Source of the DNA: Diaporthe sp. PMI_573 | Lineage: Eukaryota > Ascomycota > Sordariomycetes > Diaporthales > Diaporthaceae | DNA: 64,000 nt | Reading direction: 5' to 3' | Assembly (NCBI GenBank): GCA_021399435.1 | Contig: JAJTUP010000121.1 | Span: 62,001 to 126,000, forward strand | Part shown: positions 42,076 to 51,194 of the stretch, piece by piece | Layout of the letters: each line of letters starts with the position of its first letter | How positions within the stretch are numbered: the stretch's first letter is position 1 | Translations under genes and position numbers: made by a program | The notes under the pieces: model-generated | Told to the model about the DNA's origin: nothing | What the model saw: only the letters and a program-made list of their open reading frames with translations | Databases searched by the model: none

Positions 42076-44693
42076 ATGCCACGCAGTACATACTGCGTAT
42101 TAGCATCTATGGCTTCTCAGGCTTCTGAGATATCAGTCTCATGGACTAACAACGCTTCTATCGGCTCGTTTGCATCGAAACCTTCATGGAATTTCAACGC
42201 CTTTTTCTATATAGATTATCCCGATGAACACCTCCAAGTTGAGCTTGGCCCGAAGCGCAGAAAGACCAAGGGACATCGTGCTTACGTTTGTCTTCACTGT
42301 CAGAATCCTCCATGGTCGAATCGAGTGCCTAGCAACGCTATACACCATGTAGAAACGGCTCACCGAGCCCTTATACGAGCAAGCGAGGCTGCAAATGATA
42401 CTCCTGTTGGAATATTCTAGACTAAGTGTATTATTAATGTATTAATAATAGGGAATATCTTTATTCCTGTAAGACGAATATATATAGGGGGCCTCTGGCC
42501 CACTTACACGAAGCTAGAATAGTCTGAATAATAAGCATCTTCACATGCAATTCATTAACTCCATCTAGTACATTTGCTTCGGGTGTTTCGTCTGGCGCTA
42601 TCGATTCGTATATCGTCTCTCGTCCTTCGCAGGCTGCTCTCCGCAACTGTTTTAATAAGCAAGCCTATATTGAGGCAGTTGTGGGGCTTCTAACAAGGCG
42701 CAGACTGCCCTTTTCGGCAGCTGAGTACTCTGAGCTGCGAGATCTGGCTCTGGCATGTAATCCAGCCATTGGGGACCTTCTCATCAACGATCGAAAGCAG
42801 GCTATGGGCTATATTAACTCGAACTACTCGTTATACAGCTCACAGCTTGCCGAGAGCCTTCAAACAACGCAGTCGAAGATACACATATCTTCTGATCTCT
42901 GGACATCGCCACATCGCCATGGCGTACTCGCTGTATGCGTTCAATGGGTCGATGAGGACTTCAAGCTTCAGAAAGCACTACTAGGACTGCCAGAGTGCAA
43001 ATACAGCCATTCTGGTGCTACGCAGGCTGAGTTGATCGCCGGTACGCTACGGAAGTTCAATATTACTGCTCAAAACCTCGGCTATTATACAGGCGATAAT
43101 GCTACATCAAACGACACCTGTTTAGAGGAGCTATCAAAGGTTTTGGAGGCGGAATCTGGTGTAAGTTTAACTTTTGGCCGCTAATACTGCTGTAGCCTAT
43201 ACTAAATTATAGTATAGGCTGAATACCCTCACAAACGCCGCAGAATCCGCTGCATCGGCCATATTATCAATCTCGCCTTACAAGCATTCCTTCTCGCTCG
43301 CTCAAAAGAAGCTCTTAGAGCTGCACTCGAAGCTACTGCCGATGAGCCCGGTTCAACTATGCTAGAGGAGTTCTCACAGCAATTACATGAGCTGGATCCG
43401 GCGGAGATTGCGGCACATTCGGACACCACGACGCAGCAGGAAGAGCGACAGGAGCAGCCCACGAGAAGATCTATAATGGCGAGAGGCAAGCGAGCCGCAA
43501 CTACGCATCAGCAAGCCGGCAACAACGATGAGCACTTCGCTGGCTGGCAAGGCATTCCAGCGCTAGCAAAACTTCATGCACTTGCAGTCTATATACGGAG
43601 CTCAGCTCTACACAACGATCAGTGGTACGATGCTGTAGGCAAGCAACTAGGTATCGATAATATCACGGGATGGTCTTCATGGCATAGAGTTATCACTATT
43701 GCGTTAAAGAAGAAGCCACAGATCATCCAGTTTACTGCTGAACATGATATTGATCTCGAAGGCAATACTCTTAGCAGTAGGGATTGGGAAATGCTAGAAA
43801 GAACGCTAGAATTCCTTCAACCTTTCTATGAGGCCACGTTAGAAGCTGAAGGCGCTATGTCATCAATCTCACAGTCACTTGAGCTGCTGGACCTTCTCCT
43901 GGGACACTGCGAAAAGTGGAAGGTATACGGCTAAGTTTTACATTTTCCTGCTTTATCTATAGCTTATACGGCATGCTAATCAGCTAATTAGGCCCACTAC
44001 TCACAGCCGAGCAATCGCGATGATCGTATAATTCACTCAATCGATATGTGCTGGTTTATACTCGATAAGTATTACACTAAGACCGAGGATGTCCACGTAT
44101 ATGCCGCCGCCCTCCTTCTCGATCCTTCTAAACGCAAGAGCTATATCGAAGAATGTTGGCCCGAGGAATGGCACGAGGGCGCGCTTGCCGCCGCCCGTAG
44201 TCTCTGGAAGGAGGAGTACAATGACGATGTCGAGATACTGCTCTCAGAGCAATCCTTGACTGTGCCTGCTTTACTAAAGCGAAAGAAGGATACGATGCTC
44301 TCAAAGATGCGCTTAGAGCTGCGAAATAAGACGATGGCGAGAGCACGGAGCAAGGATGATTTCGATAGTTTTATCTCAGAGGCTCCTATCGCACTTGCAG
44401 AGGGTACTACGCCCCTTCAATGGTGGTGTAGTGAGGACGTTCGTACAGCGTACCCAAGGCTTAGCCGTATGGCTATCGATATCCTGTCGGTACCAGCAGA
44501 ATCAGCAGAGCCAGAGCGGACCTTTTCAGGGGCTAGGCGCACAGCTAGATGGGATAGGCTACGATTGCTGATTGAGAGCATTGAGAAGATTGAGTGTATC
44601 GGCAACTGGCTGCGAGAGGGACATATTAGACCATCAGCTGAGGGCGGGATAGGCCTCCCGTGTGATCCAGAGGCTATAGAGGGTGATATATAA
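42076..44693 (+). pseudogene. hAT transposase of hAT-4, broken by a solo LTR
   Basis: The coding frame starts at 42076 (or the ATG at 42109) and is split by an LTR at 42405-42557. It continues to 43160, then 43218-43922 and 43992-44693 around introns of 57 and 69 bp (donors GTAAGT and GTATAC). Domains are an N-terminal zinc-finger region (YVCLHCQN ... H), the core with ISSDLWTSPHRHG and YYTGDNATSND, CIGHIINLALQAFLL, and the C-terminal EPERTFSGARRT. LTR plus duplicated target is 158 bp; taking it out puts the two halves into one frame, and I see no other stop. So the LTR is the only visible lesion. Cut-and-paste transposition would have been its role. Confidence 0.87.
42405..42557 (+). mobile_element. 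Solo LTR (family B) nested in hAT-4
   Basis: A 153-bp insert starts TGTTGGAATATTC and is flanked by the 5-bp repeat ACTCC (42400-42404 and 42558-42562). It contains a TATATATA box (about 42478) and AATAATAA near its end, in keeping with an LTR promoter and polyadenylation signal of a Copia-like element. It ends CATTA rather than the usual CA, so the exact end may have mutated. It is not related to family A. Confidence 0.75.
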
Positions 44694-44997
44694 TAGTGTA
44701 CAGGTCAAACGGGAGCGATTGAGAAGTTTTCGGGCTATGTAGCTACATCAATCGATTCCTCCTACTTCACTGCAGTAACTTGGCATCACGTGAATCCTTA
44801 TATGAATATGCATGAATATATTATATGAATATGTGTTTCGCTAGATAAGTTGAATATAATATGAATATAAGAAAATCAGTGCGAATATTCATATAGCCAT
44901 GTATGTGTGGACGGACGGGAGGGGAGGAAAGGCTCTAAAAGCTGGTTAGTCATGTTTGAGGATTGAGGAAGGTGTTTGAGACGGCTCACGGAACGAG

Positions 44998-45315
44998 CTA
45001 CTGGAACAACGAGGCTTGGTTTAGCTTTCGACGAGCAGCTAGGTGGTCGTAGATACGATGATACTGACGACGCTGCTGGTCTAAGCTGGGAAGGTTGAAG
45101 ACATGGCATAGGACTGTGCCCGGTGGCACGAGGTGGCTGTAGATGCTGGCTGATGGACGAGATGGTGTCCAGCCGCGGGGGACGAGCGGAAACCCTGTGA
45201 TCGTGTGGTGTTCCTTAGGTGAGCCGGGGGTCGAGACTGGTCGCTGCGGGGAGGTCTGACGCGTGACGCTTCCTGGCAAACTGGCCTCTGGATCTTGGGA
45301 ATGTGACGATGACAT
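44998..45315 (-). CDS. Unrecognised ORF, 105 residues
   Basis: From an ATG at 45315 the frame has a Ser/Pro-rich start and a helical end (HRIYDHLAARRKLNQASLF). It is not recognised. It may be a chance frame or the start of a gene whose remainder was displaced by hAT-4, 95 bp away. Confidence 0.22.
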   Translation of the reverse strand: MSSSHSQDPEASLPGSVTRQTSPQRPVSTPGSPKEHHTITGFPLVPRGWTPSRPSASIYSHLVPPGTVLCHVFNLPSLDQQRRQYHRIYDHLAARRKLNQASLFQ

Positions 45316-45473
45316 CACGAGTGGTCGTTTTGTAACAATCTAAGGGCCTCTAAAAACCAAAGACCAGTCGTGTACTTCAAGCCTCTAGTGGGCGAGTTGT
45401 GCTACTTCTGGTCGACTTGGAAGGTCGGAGGTTCGTAAATGTCGTCAGGGTCTGTTGCCATGTTAGCGACATC

Positions 45474-48274
45474 TCAACTTCTGGACTCCAGGGTGCAATC
45501 AAAGAAGGACATCTCCTCCCCACCTTCTCCGTTCTCCTCAATGAAAGATTTCACCTCTCGGAGCTTGTCGTCAACCTGCCGAAGAGTTTTGTCTAGGCTC
45601 TGTCTGATCTCGGGGTTAACCTCCGCCCCGCTCCTCAAGGCGCGACGAATGACGTCGAACCGGCTAAGCCCATTGACAAGCATCATGTCAAATGGCGTCG
45701 TCGTGCTTCCCTCCTCGCGGTATCCATTGACGCTCATGCGACTGAGCCCAGGCCGCCCGAAGACCAAGCCCTGCAGCTCGGCGGCGTACCCGTGGTATGA
45801 GAACGCCACGTGCCGGTCGGCAGTGAACATGTCGAGGAACTGCTTCCGACTGAGCGCGTGCGGGTGTCGTGACTCGGCGGCCAGGACCATTACGTCCGTG
45901 ACGTTTACGACGCGGACGCGTAGTGCCGGGGCGAGACTCCGTAGGAGCTCGGCCGCTTTGACGACTTCGAAAGTCACCTCTGCGCCGATGCCGACGAGGA
46001 CGACGTCTGGCTGCGTCTTGTCGTCGGGGAGGGGGGTCGAGGCGAAGGACCAGATGGAGGCTCCGACGCGGCAGTGCTCTGCGGCTTGTTCGGGGGTGAG
46101 GTACGCTGCTGTGGGCTGCTTCGATCCAATGACTAGGTTGACATAGTTTCTAGACCCGAGACAGTGGTGAATGGTGCTCAGGAAGCAGTTGGCATCCGGG
46201 GGGAGATATACCTGTGTCGTGTGTAGTGTTAGCGAAAACAAAAGAAGAAGAAGAAGAAGAAGATGCGGCGGAAAGACGAGATGCGGAGGAAAAGGGAAAA
46301 AGATGGGAACGCACCCTCGCAGCTTCAGCTTTGAGATTCATTACCGCGCCGATAAAGGACGGATTCTGGTGGGAAAATCCATTATGCTCCTGACGGGCCC
46401 ATGTGCTGGTCTCGATATAGTTGATAGAAGCCAGGTCGCCGCGCCAATCGACATGCTGCGCAATCTTGTTGAACTTGGCGTACTGCACCATCATAGTGTG
46501 CACAATACCCAAAAACGACTCATAGCTCGGGAACAGTGCGTGGCGCCCGGTGAGGGTGTACCCCTGCATGAACCCCTGGCAAGCGTGCTCCGACAGGATC
46601 TCGATGACCCTCCCGCCGCGGGCGCGAGCCTCGTCATCCCACTGAAAGTTGCGGCTGGTGTCTTGGAGAACGGCGCCCAGCTTATTGCTTTCCAGCTCGT
46701 CGGGAGAGAAGATGCGGAACGTTGAGGGGTTGAGCTCGATGACTCGCTTGAGGAAATCGGCCGCCACTTTCATCTCGCTCGCTTGTGTTCCTGGCTTGAC
46801 TGCGTACGGTTTCCAGTCCGGGAGGTCAATGGGAGTCAGGGGGTCGTAGATGGCCTTGAGCTGGCCAATCTTCTTGCCGTCGTTTTGGGGAATCGCACGA
46901 AGAATGCTCTCGCTCGGCTTGCCCTCTCCGGTGATGAGCTTTTGGATGTTGTAATGCTTCAGCCAATGTTTCAGCTCCAGTAGGTGAGACTCGTCCAATT
47001 TGGCCTTGGCCAGCGGCACTTGATGCGATTTGAATGAGCCTTCCACGATCTGGCCATCTACCTTCTTGGGCCCTCCCCACCCCTTGGGCGTGCGCAATAC
47101 GAGCATCGGCCAACGAGGCTTGATTATGGGGTTACCTGACCTCGCGGCTTTTTGAATCCGCTTGATCTCACTTAGTGCCCATTCCAGCGCATTCGAGAGC
47201 TGTTCGTCGATGCTGAGCAAATCGTCGACAATGCAGACTTGGTACCCGTATCCGGTGAAAAGGGAGACAATTTCCTTGTCGTCCATACAGCCGAAGATGG
47301 TGCGCTCGCTGATCTTGAAGCCGTTGACGTGGAGAATGGGAATCACAGCGCCCGACTCTGCCGGGTCGATATATTTGATAGCATGCCAGGCACTTTGTTA
47401 TCGTAAGTAAAGAGAGCAAAGCCTCAATCGGACCGCCGGGTCAAGCTAGGAATATGAAATCACACAGGTGTACATACCCTGCTGTCGGGCCGCTCTCGGC
47501 CTCTCCGTCGCCGATGATCGCAGTAACAATCAAATCTGGGCTGTCCATGACTGCGCCGTACGCCACGGCTAGAGCGTAGCCTAGCTCTCCTCCCTCATGG
47601 ATGGAGCCAGGGCTTTCAGAATTGATGTGGCTGTGCTCGCATGAGGCGACACGGGCGAGTTAGCCTTGTGGTTTAGTTCCAAGGGGGAAGAGGGAGACAA
47701 AGAGAAAGGTACAGGGAATGCTATCGATACGGACCTTGGAAAGCCTCCTGGGAGGGAAAATTCGGAAATGAGGCGGCGGAGACCTTGTCTATCGAGATCG
47801 TATCGTCCGGGGTAGAACTTCTCGAGAGAACCTTCCAGCCAGAGTGAGGCGAGAGCCGCAGGAGCACCGTGACCAGGCCCAATGACGTAGATCATGTCCA
47901 GATTGTGGTTGCGAATCAGTAGGTTGAGATGCGACCACACGAGAATAAGTCCAGGACATGTCCCCCAATGGCCGAGCAGACGAGGCTTCACATGATCAAA
48001 CGTCAATTCTGATTCCAGAAGCTCGTTGTCCCGCAGAAAGATCATGGCTGGAGGTCACTGCATTAACACAAGTAAATTTGCATAGCTAACACGCCAGGTG
48101 GTATCTCGTACCCGCAGCAATATAGCCCGCTGCATTCTGAAAGTCCTGTAAAGACTTGGCCACGTCCTCGTCGAGAGGTTTCCGCGGGAGCTTGAAAGCG
48201 AGATCCAACAAGTCATCAGGGAGCTGAGACGGCAGTGCAGGAGGGTTTGGCTGCTTGATAATTTCGCTGGGCAT
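45474..48274 (-). CDS. Xylulose-5-phosphate/fructose-6-phosphate phosphoketolase
   Basis: Five exons (48274-48112, 48047-47735, 47630-47478, 47392-46315, 46211-45474) join in frame to 814 residues, the usual length of the family. Introns are 64, 104, 85 and 103 bp; the last holds a (CTT)n tract. Signatures are [11 protein letters not shown] in the N-terminal thiamine-diphosphate domain, GDGEAESGP (the Mg/ThDP-binding motif), [10 protein letters not shown], and a C-terminal transketolase-like domain. The enzyme splits xylulose 5-phosphate with phosphate into acetyl phosphate and glyceraldehyde 3-phosphate (or fructose 6-phosphate into acetyl phosphate and erythrose 4-phosphate) in the cytosol. 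Acetyl phosphate can be turned into acetate and acetyl-CoA. No lesion is seen, in contrast to the surrounding transposons. Confidence 0.93.
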
Positions 48275-48603
48275 AATGGATGATGCACCTGGCGATTGGA
48301 CGACCGTAGGGATGAATGTTCCAGGTCTTTCCTCCGCCGCTCAGAAGGAGGAGTTGTTTAGACAGAAGTGGTAAGAATTAGGAAAATGGTGGTTAAGTTG
48401 CTGGACTTCGGGTCTTTGGTACTTGGGCGCGCGAATAGGGAGGAAGATGTTTGCTAATGAGTAATAACCTCTTATGGGAAAACAATATAGCTAAACTCGA
48501 CTGTGCTTTGACATGGCGAACCAGTTTTAACCGTTCACGTGATGTAGAAACAGGGCGACTGGTCTATGACGTTGTACTGACGAAAATAACAAGAATGCGG
48601 ATA
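48275..48603. other. Intergenic, phosphoketolase promoter side
   Basis: No gene is seen; the stretch ends at the TA target of the pogo-type element. Confidence 0.5.
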
Positions 48604-48783
48604 CCGTATATACTCGACAAATTCACGATACCCCCGGTCGCCTAATTAGGCCTAATCTTACCTAGGCTGAAGCTATAGCCACCTTACTAATCTACGCTAG
48701 GTTTAGCCCCCCAGAGATGCCCATCACGTCTCTAACGCGTCGATCTTGAAGTTATTTGTTTACTGCTGGTCTCATGGGTCACA

Positions 48784-50442
48784 ATGCCTCCCCTAGGCCC
48801 AATCTCAACCAACATCCTACAAAAAAAGCCAGGGCCAAAGCCCAAGCCCCTTCATGAGCGAAAAGCTCCTTCATTTAAGCCAGTTACACGGGTAGAACGG
48901 TCATACAAGCAGAAAAAACGTGTTGAAGTTCTTCTATTTCTTTTGAACCACCGTATCCCAGGAACTACTGGAGGTAGACGTGGCCATTATCGACAAGACC
49001 TCCCACCTTCCCAAGATGGCTTCCGTCCTCCTACACTATTTGAAGCCTCCCAGTTCTTCAAGATCCCTGAAGCAACTATAAGGACTTGGTGGAAAAAGCG
49101 GGATCAGCTTGTACGCAAAGAGGATCAACGAAGGTATCACCCTAGATGGCCAGAGTTGGAAGACAAGCTTTACACCTGTTTTCTTACACGGCGAACAGAA
49201 AATAGAATTGTTTCTATCGGCTGGTTTCGACGAGAATCAAAAAGGCTATTTAAGGACACCTACCCTGAAAGCGTTCACCTCTGGGTATTCTCTACCGGCT
49301 GGTTTAGAGGCTTTCTACATCGACATAGGATTTCACATAGAAGGGTCACTAAGAAGGCCACCAAGCTTCCTGCAGAGTACCTTGAAGTTGTGAATAACTT
49401 CGTCAAGTTCATTAGACGTATATCTCAACCAAGAGATTCTCTCTCAGTACCAGTATCAGCACCAGCACCAGCACCAGCACCAGCACCAGCACCAGCACCA
49501 GCACCAGCACCAGCACCAGCACCAGTTGTCAACAACTCACCTCCTCGGCGGTTCTCCAAATCAGCAATCCTAAATCTGGACGAAACTCCTATTCCATTTG
49601 AGTATAATTCTGGATGTACATATACTTCTACAGGCTCGAAGTCAGTACAGGCAAAAACAGAACGGAGTGGATGGGATAAACGACAAGCTACTCTTATTCT
49701 CTACATCTCTGCAGATGGCATACAGAGATTCAAGCCGAAGATTATATTCCATGGTACTTCAGGACCTGCAGGAAGGATATACAATCAGGAATCCTCATCC
49801 TACAGTCCTGATGTTACTGTGGAATTCAATCCTACAGCTTACAATAATGAGGAATTATTCGGTAAATGGATTACTGAAGAACTAGACGCAGTAGCTAAGG
49901 ATATGAAGGATTTCCTATTGGTTATGGATGTTGCTAGATTCCATGTAACTGACACTATCAAGCAACAGTTGAAGGATCTAGGGGTTACTATTGCATTGAT
50001 ACCAGCTGGCTGTACTAGTCTCCTTCAGCCATTGGATACTGCAGTCAACCATCCCTTCAAGCTTTGGCTTCAGGAATTTACTGACGAATATATGACAGAG
50101 AAAGAGAAGGAAAGCCCTGGACATATATGGACAGTCTCTGACATGCGTATAATGACTACCTGGGTAGTAGCCAGGGCAGTAAAACGTCTGGAAGAAAGGC
50201 CAGAGTTGGTTCAGAATGCCTTCATTCACACTGGAATTTCTATTCGTCCTGATGGAAGTCAGGTTAACATGGTCCGTATCAAGGATATAGAGCCTTCTCA
50301 AATCAACTGGGAAGGCTGGGAAACGGCTAAGGAACCTACCATGAAGATGGAGTATGAGGAAGTGTCTGTAACACCTCTGGAAGAGATGGACCTCTTTGTG
50401 AAGGAAGAGGAGGTTCAAGACTGTATTACTGTAGCTTGTTAG
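48784..50442 (+). CDS. Pogo-type DDE transposase, intact
   Basis: A single frame of 552 residues has its ATG at 48784. The N-terminal 190 residues hold two helix-turn-helix regions (FFKIPEATIRTWWKKRDQL and a CENP-B-like part, VFSTGWFRGFLHRHRISHRR). The catalytic triad is Asp266 (NLDETP), Asp382 (VMDVARFH) and Asp418 (QPLDTAV); the 35 residues between the last two fit the DD35D pattern of this lineage. Between DNA-binding and catalytic parts lies an unusual run of Ala-Pro pairs encoded by a CACCAG repeat (about 49450-49523). No stop or frameshift is present, so the enzyme could be active. It cuts the element out and inserts it at TA. Confidence 0.92.
   Translation: MPPLGPISTNILQKKPGPKPKPLHERKAPSFKPVTRVERSYKQKKRVEVLLFLLNHRIPGTTGGRRGHYRQDLPPSQDGFRPPTLFEASQFFKIPEATIRTWWKKRDQLVRKEDQRRYHPRWPELEDKLYTCFLTRRTENRIVSIGWFRRESKRLFKDTYPESVHLWVFSTGWFRGFLHRHRISHRRVTKKATKLPAEYLEVVNNFVKFIRRISQPRDSLSVPVSAPAPAPAPAPAPAPAPAPAPAPVVNNSPPRRFSKSAILNLDETPIPFEYNSGCTYTSTGSKSVQAKTERSGWDKRQATLILYISADGIQRFKPKIIFHGTSGPAGRIYNQESSSYSPDVTVEFNPTAYNNEELFGKWITEELDAVAKDMKDFLLVMDVARFHVTDTIKQQLKDLGVTIALIPAGCTSLLQPLDTAVNHPFKLWLQEFTDEYMTEKEKESPGHIWTVSDMRIMTTWVVARAVKRLEERPELVQNAFIHTGISIRPDGSQVNMVRIKDIEPSQINWEGWETAKEPTMKMEYEEVSVTPLEEMDLFVKEEEVQDCITVAC
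49450..49523 (+). repeat. Coding (CACCAG)n microsatellite
   Basis: About a dozen tandem hexamers inside the transposase gene encode an Ala-Pro linker. Its length is likely to vary between copies. Confidence 0.9.
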
Positions 50443-50538
50443 TGTATCCAAAACCCTGGCCATGGTGGCTTCAAACTAGACCAAAATAGGACTAGTCTTA
50501 GTGACCGGGGGTATCGTGAATTTGTCGAGTATATACGG

Positions 50539-50870
50539 TATTCGCATCCAGAAAAACGGATGGTGCATCCACGATTTGCTGACTAAGCAGTAGCCCAGCA
50601 GCTACAGCCAATCAGAGCCCGCCATTTACCCCACTCTAAACCTTACATCACCACCCCGTAGTGCTTTTTGCAGCTATAACCACCAGTGCCCTACGCACCC
50701 TCCTCCACCACTAAATTTAACACCACCCACCCTCATCAACGAATCGCTAAATCGACTAATTACTCGTCGGGATCAATCAATTTAGCATCAGAAATACCCT
50801 CTAGTCGGTTAGATCTCGATTTTCTGGTGTTGCAGCGATAGCGTGGTTGCCTAATTACTCTGGGCTTAAG
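50539..50870 (+). repeat. Repeat unit R, copy 2
   Basis: Partial match to 41170-41470, carrying the pogo-type element at its left side. The ORF start found in copy 1 is degenerate here (ATA for ATG). Confidence 0.6.
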
Positions 50871-51194
50871 GCGCAGTAGCAGCAACAAGACCATTGCACA
50901 TATAGACTAAATAAGCACAAAAACACCACAAATTTGCTCGATTTGGGCCCTAACGAGTGTGTAAATAGTTACATTGTAGCAGAAATGATGAGAATAGTTA
51001 ATTAATTGAAGATGCAGCGTTGAAATAGCGTTAAGTATGGTGTAACGGGCTGGGCCCGTGTAAGGCCTCACCCACCATTTGGCCAACTCTGCAACCAACC
51101 TGCTGAGAGCTAGGAGCGTCCTTCAAATCGCTTACCTAAGCCCTGATCAGCTCTGATAGATGGCTCAGGCCACGCTGGAGGACCCACTTGCAGA
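50871..51194. other. Intergenic, nothing recognised
   Basis: Stretch between repeat R copy 2 and the left end of hAT-5. No gene is seen. Confidence 0.45.

Larger units (their letters stand above)
41664..44901 (+). mobile_element. hAT-4: hAT-family DNA transposon
   Basis: A perfect 19-bp inverted repeat, CATGGCTATATGAATATTC, lies at 41664-41682 and inverted at 44883-44901. Subterminal ATGAATAT/ATATTCAT words occur in both orientations (41690-41785 and 44795-44890). The flanking octamers CGAACAGA and TATGTGTG do not match. The element contains a transposase gene and a nested solo LTR. Confidence 0.87.
48604..50538 (+). mobile_element. Apparently intact pogo-type (Tc1/mariner superfamily) transposon
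   Basis: A perfect 36-bp inverted repeat starting CCGTATATACTCGAC spans 48604-48639 and, inverted, 50503-50538. It is flanked by TA on both sides (48602-48603 and 50539-50540), the target duplication of the superfamily. The element is 1,935 bp and holds one uninterrupted transposase gene. It sits inside copy 2 of repeat R, whose copy 1 preserves the empty site. Confidence 0.93.

Noticed and set aside
49450..49523. CRISPR-like or regulatory tandem array
   Set aside because: It is a pure hexamer microsatellite in frame inside a transposase gene.
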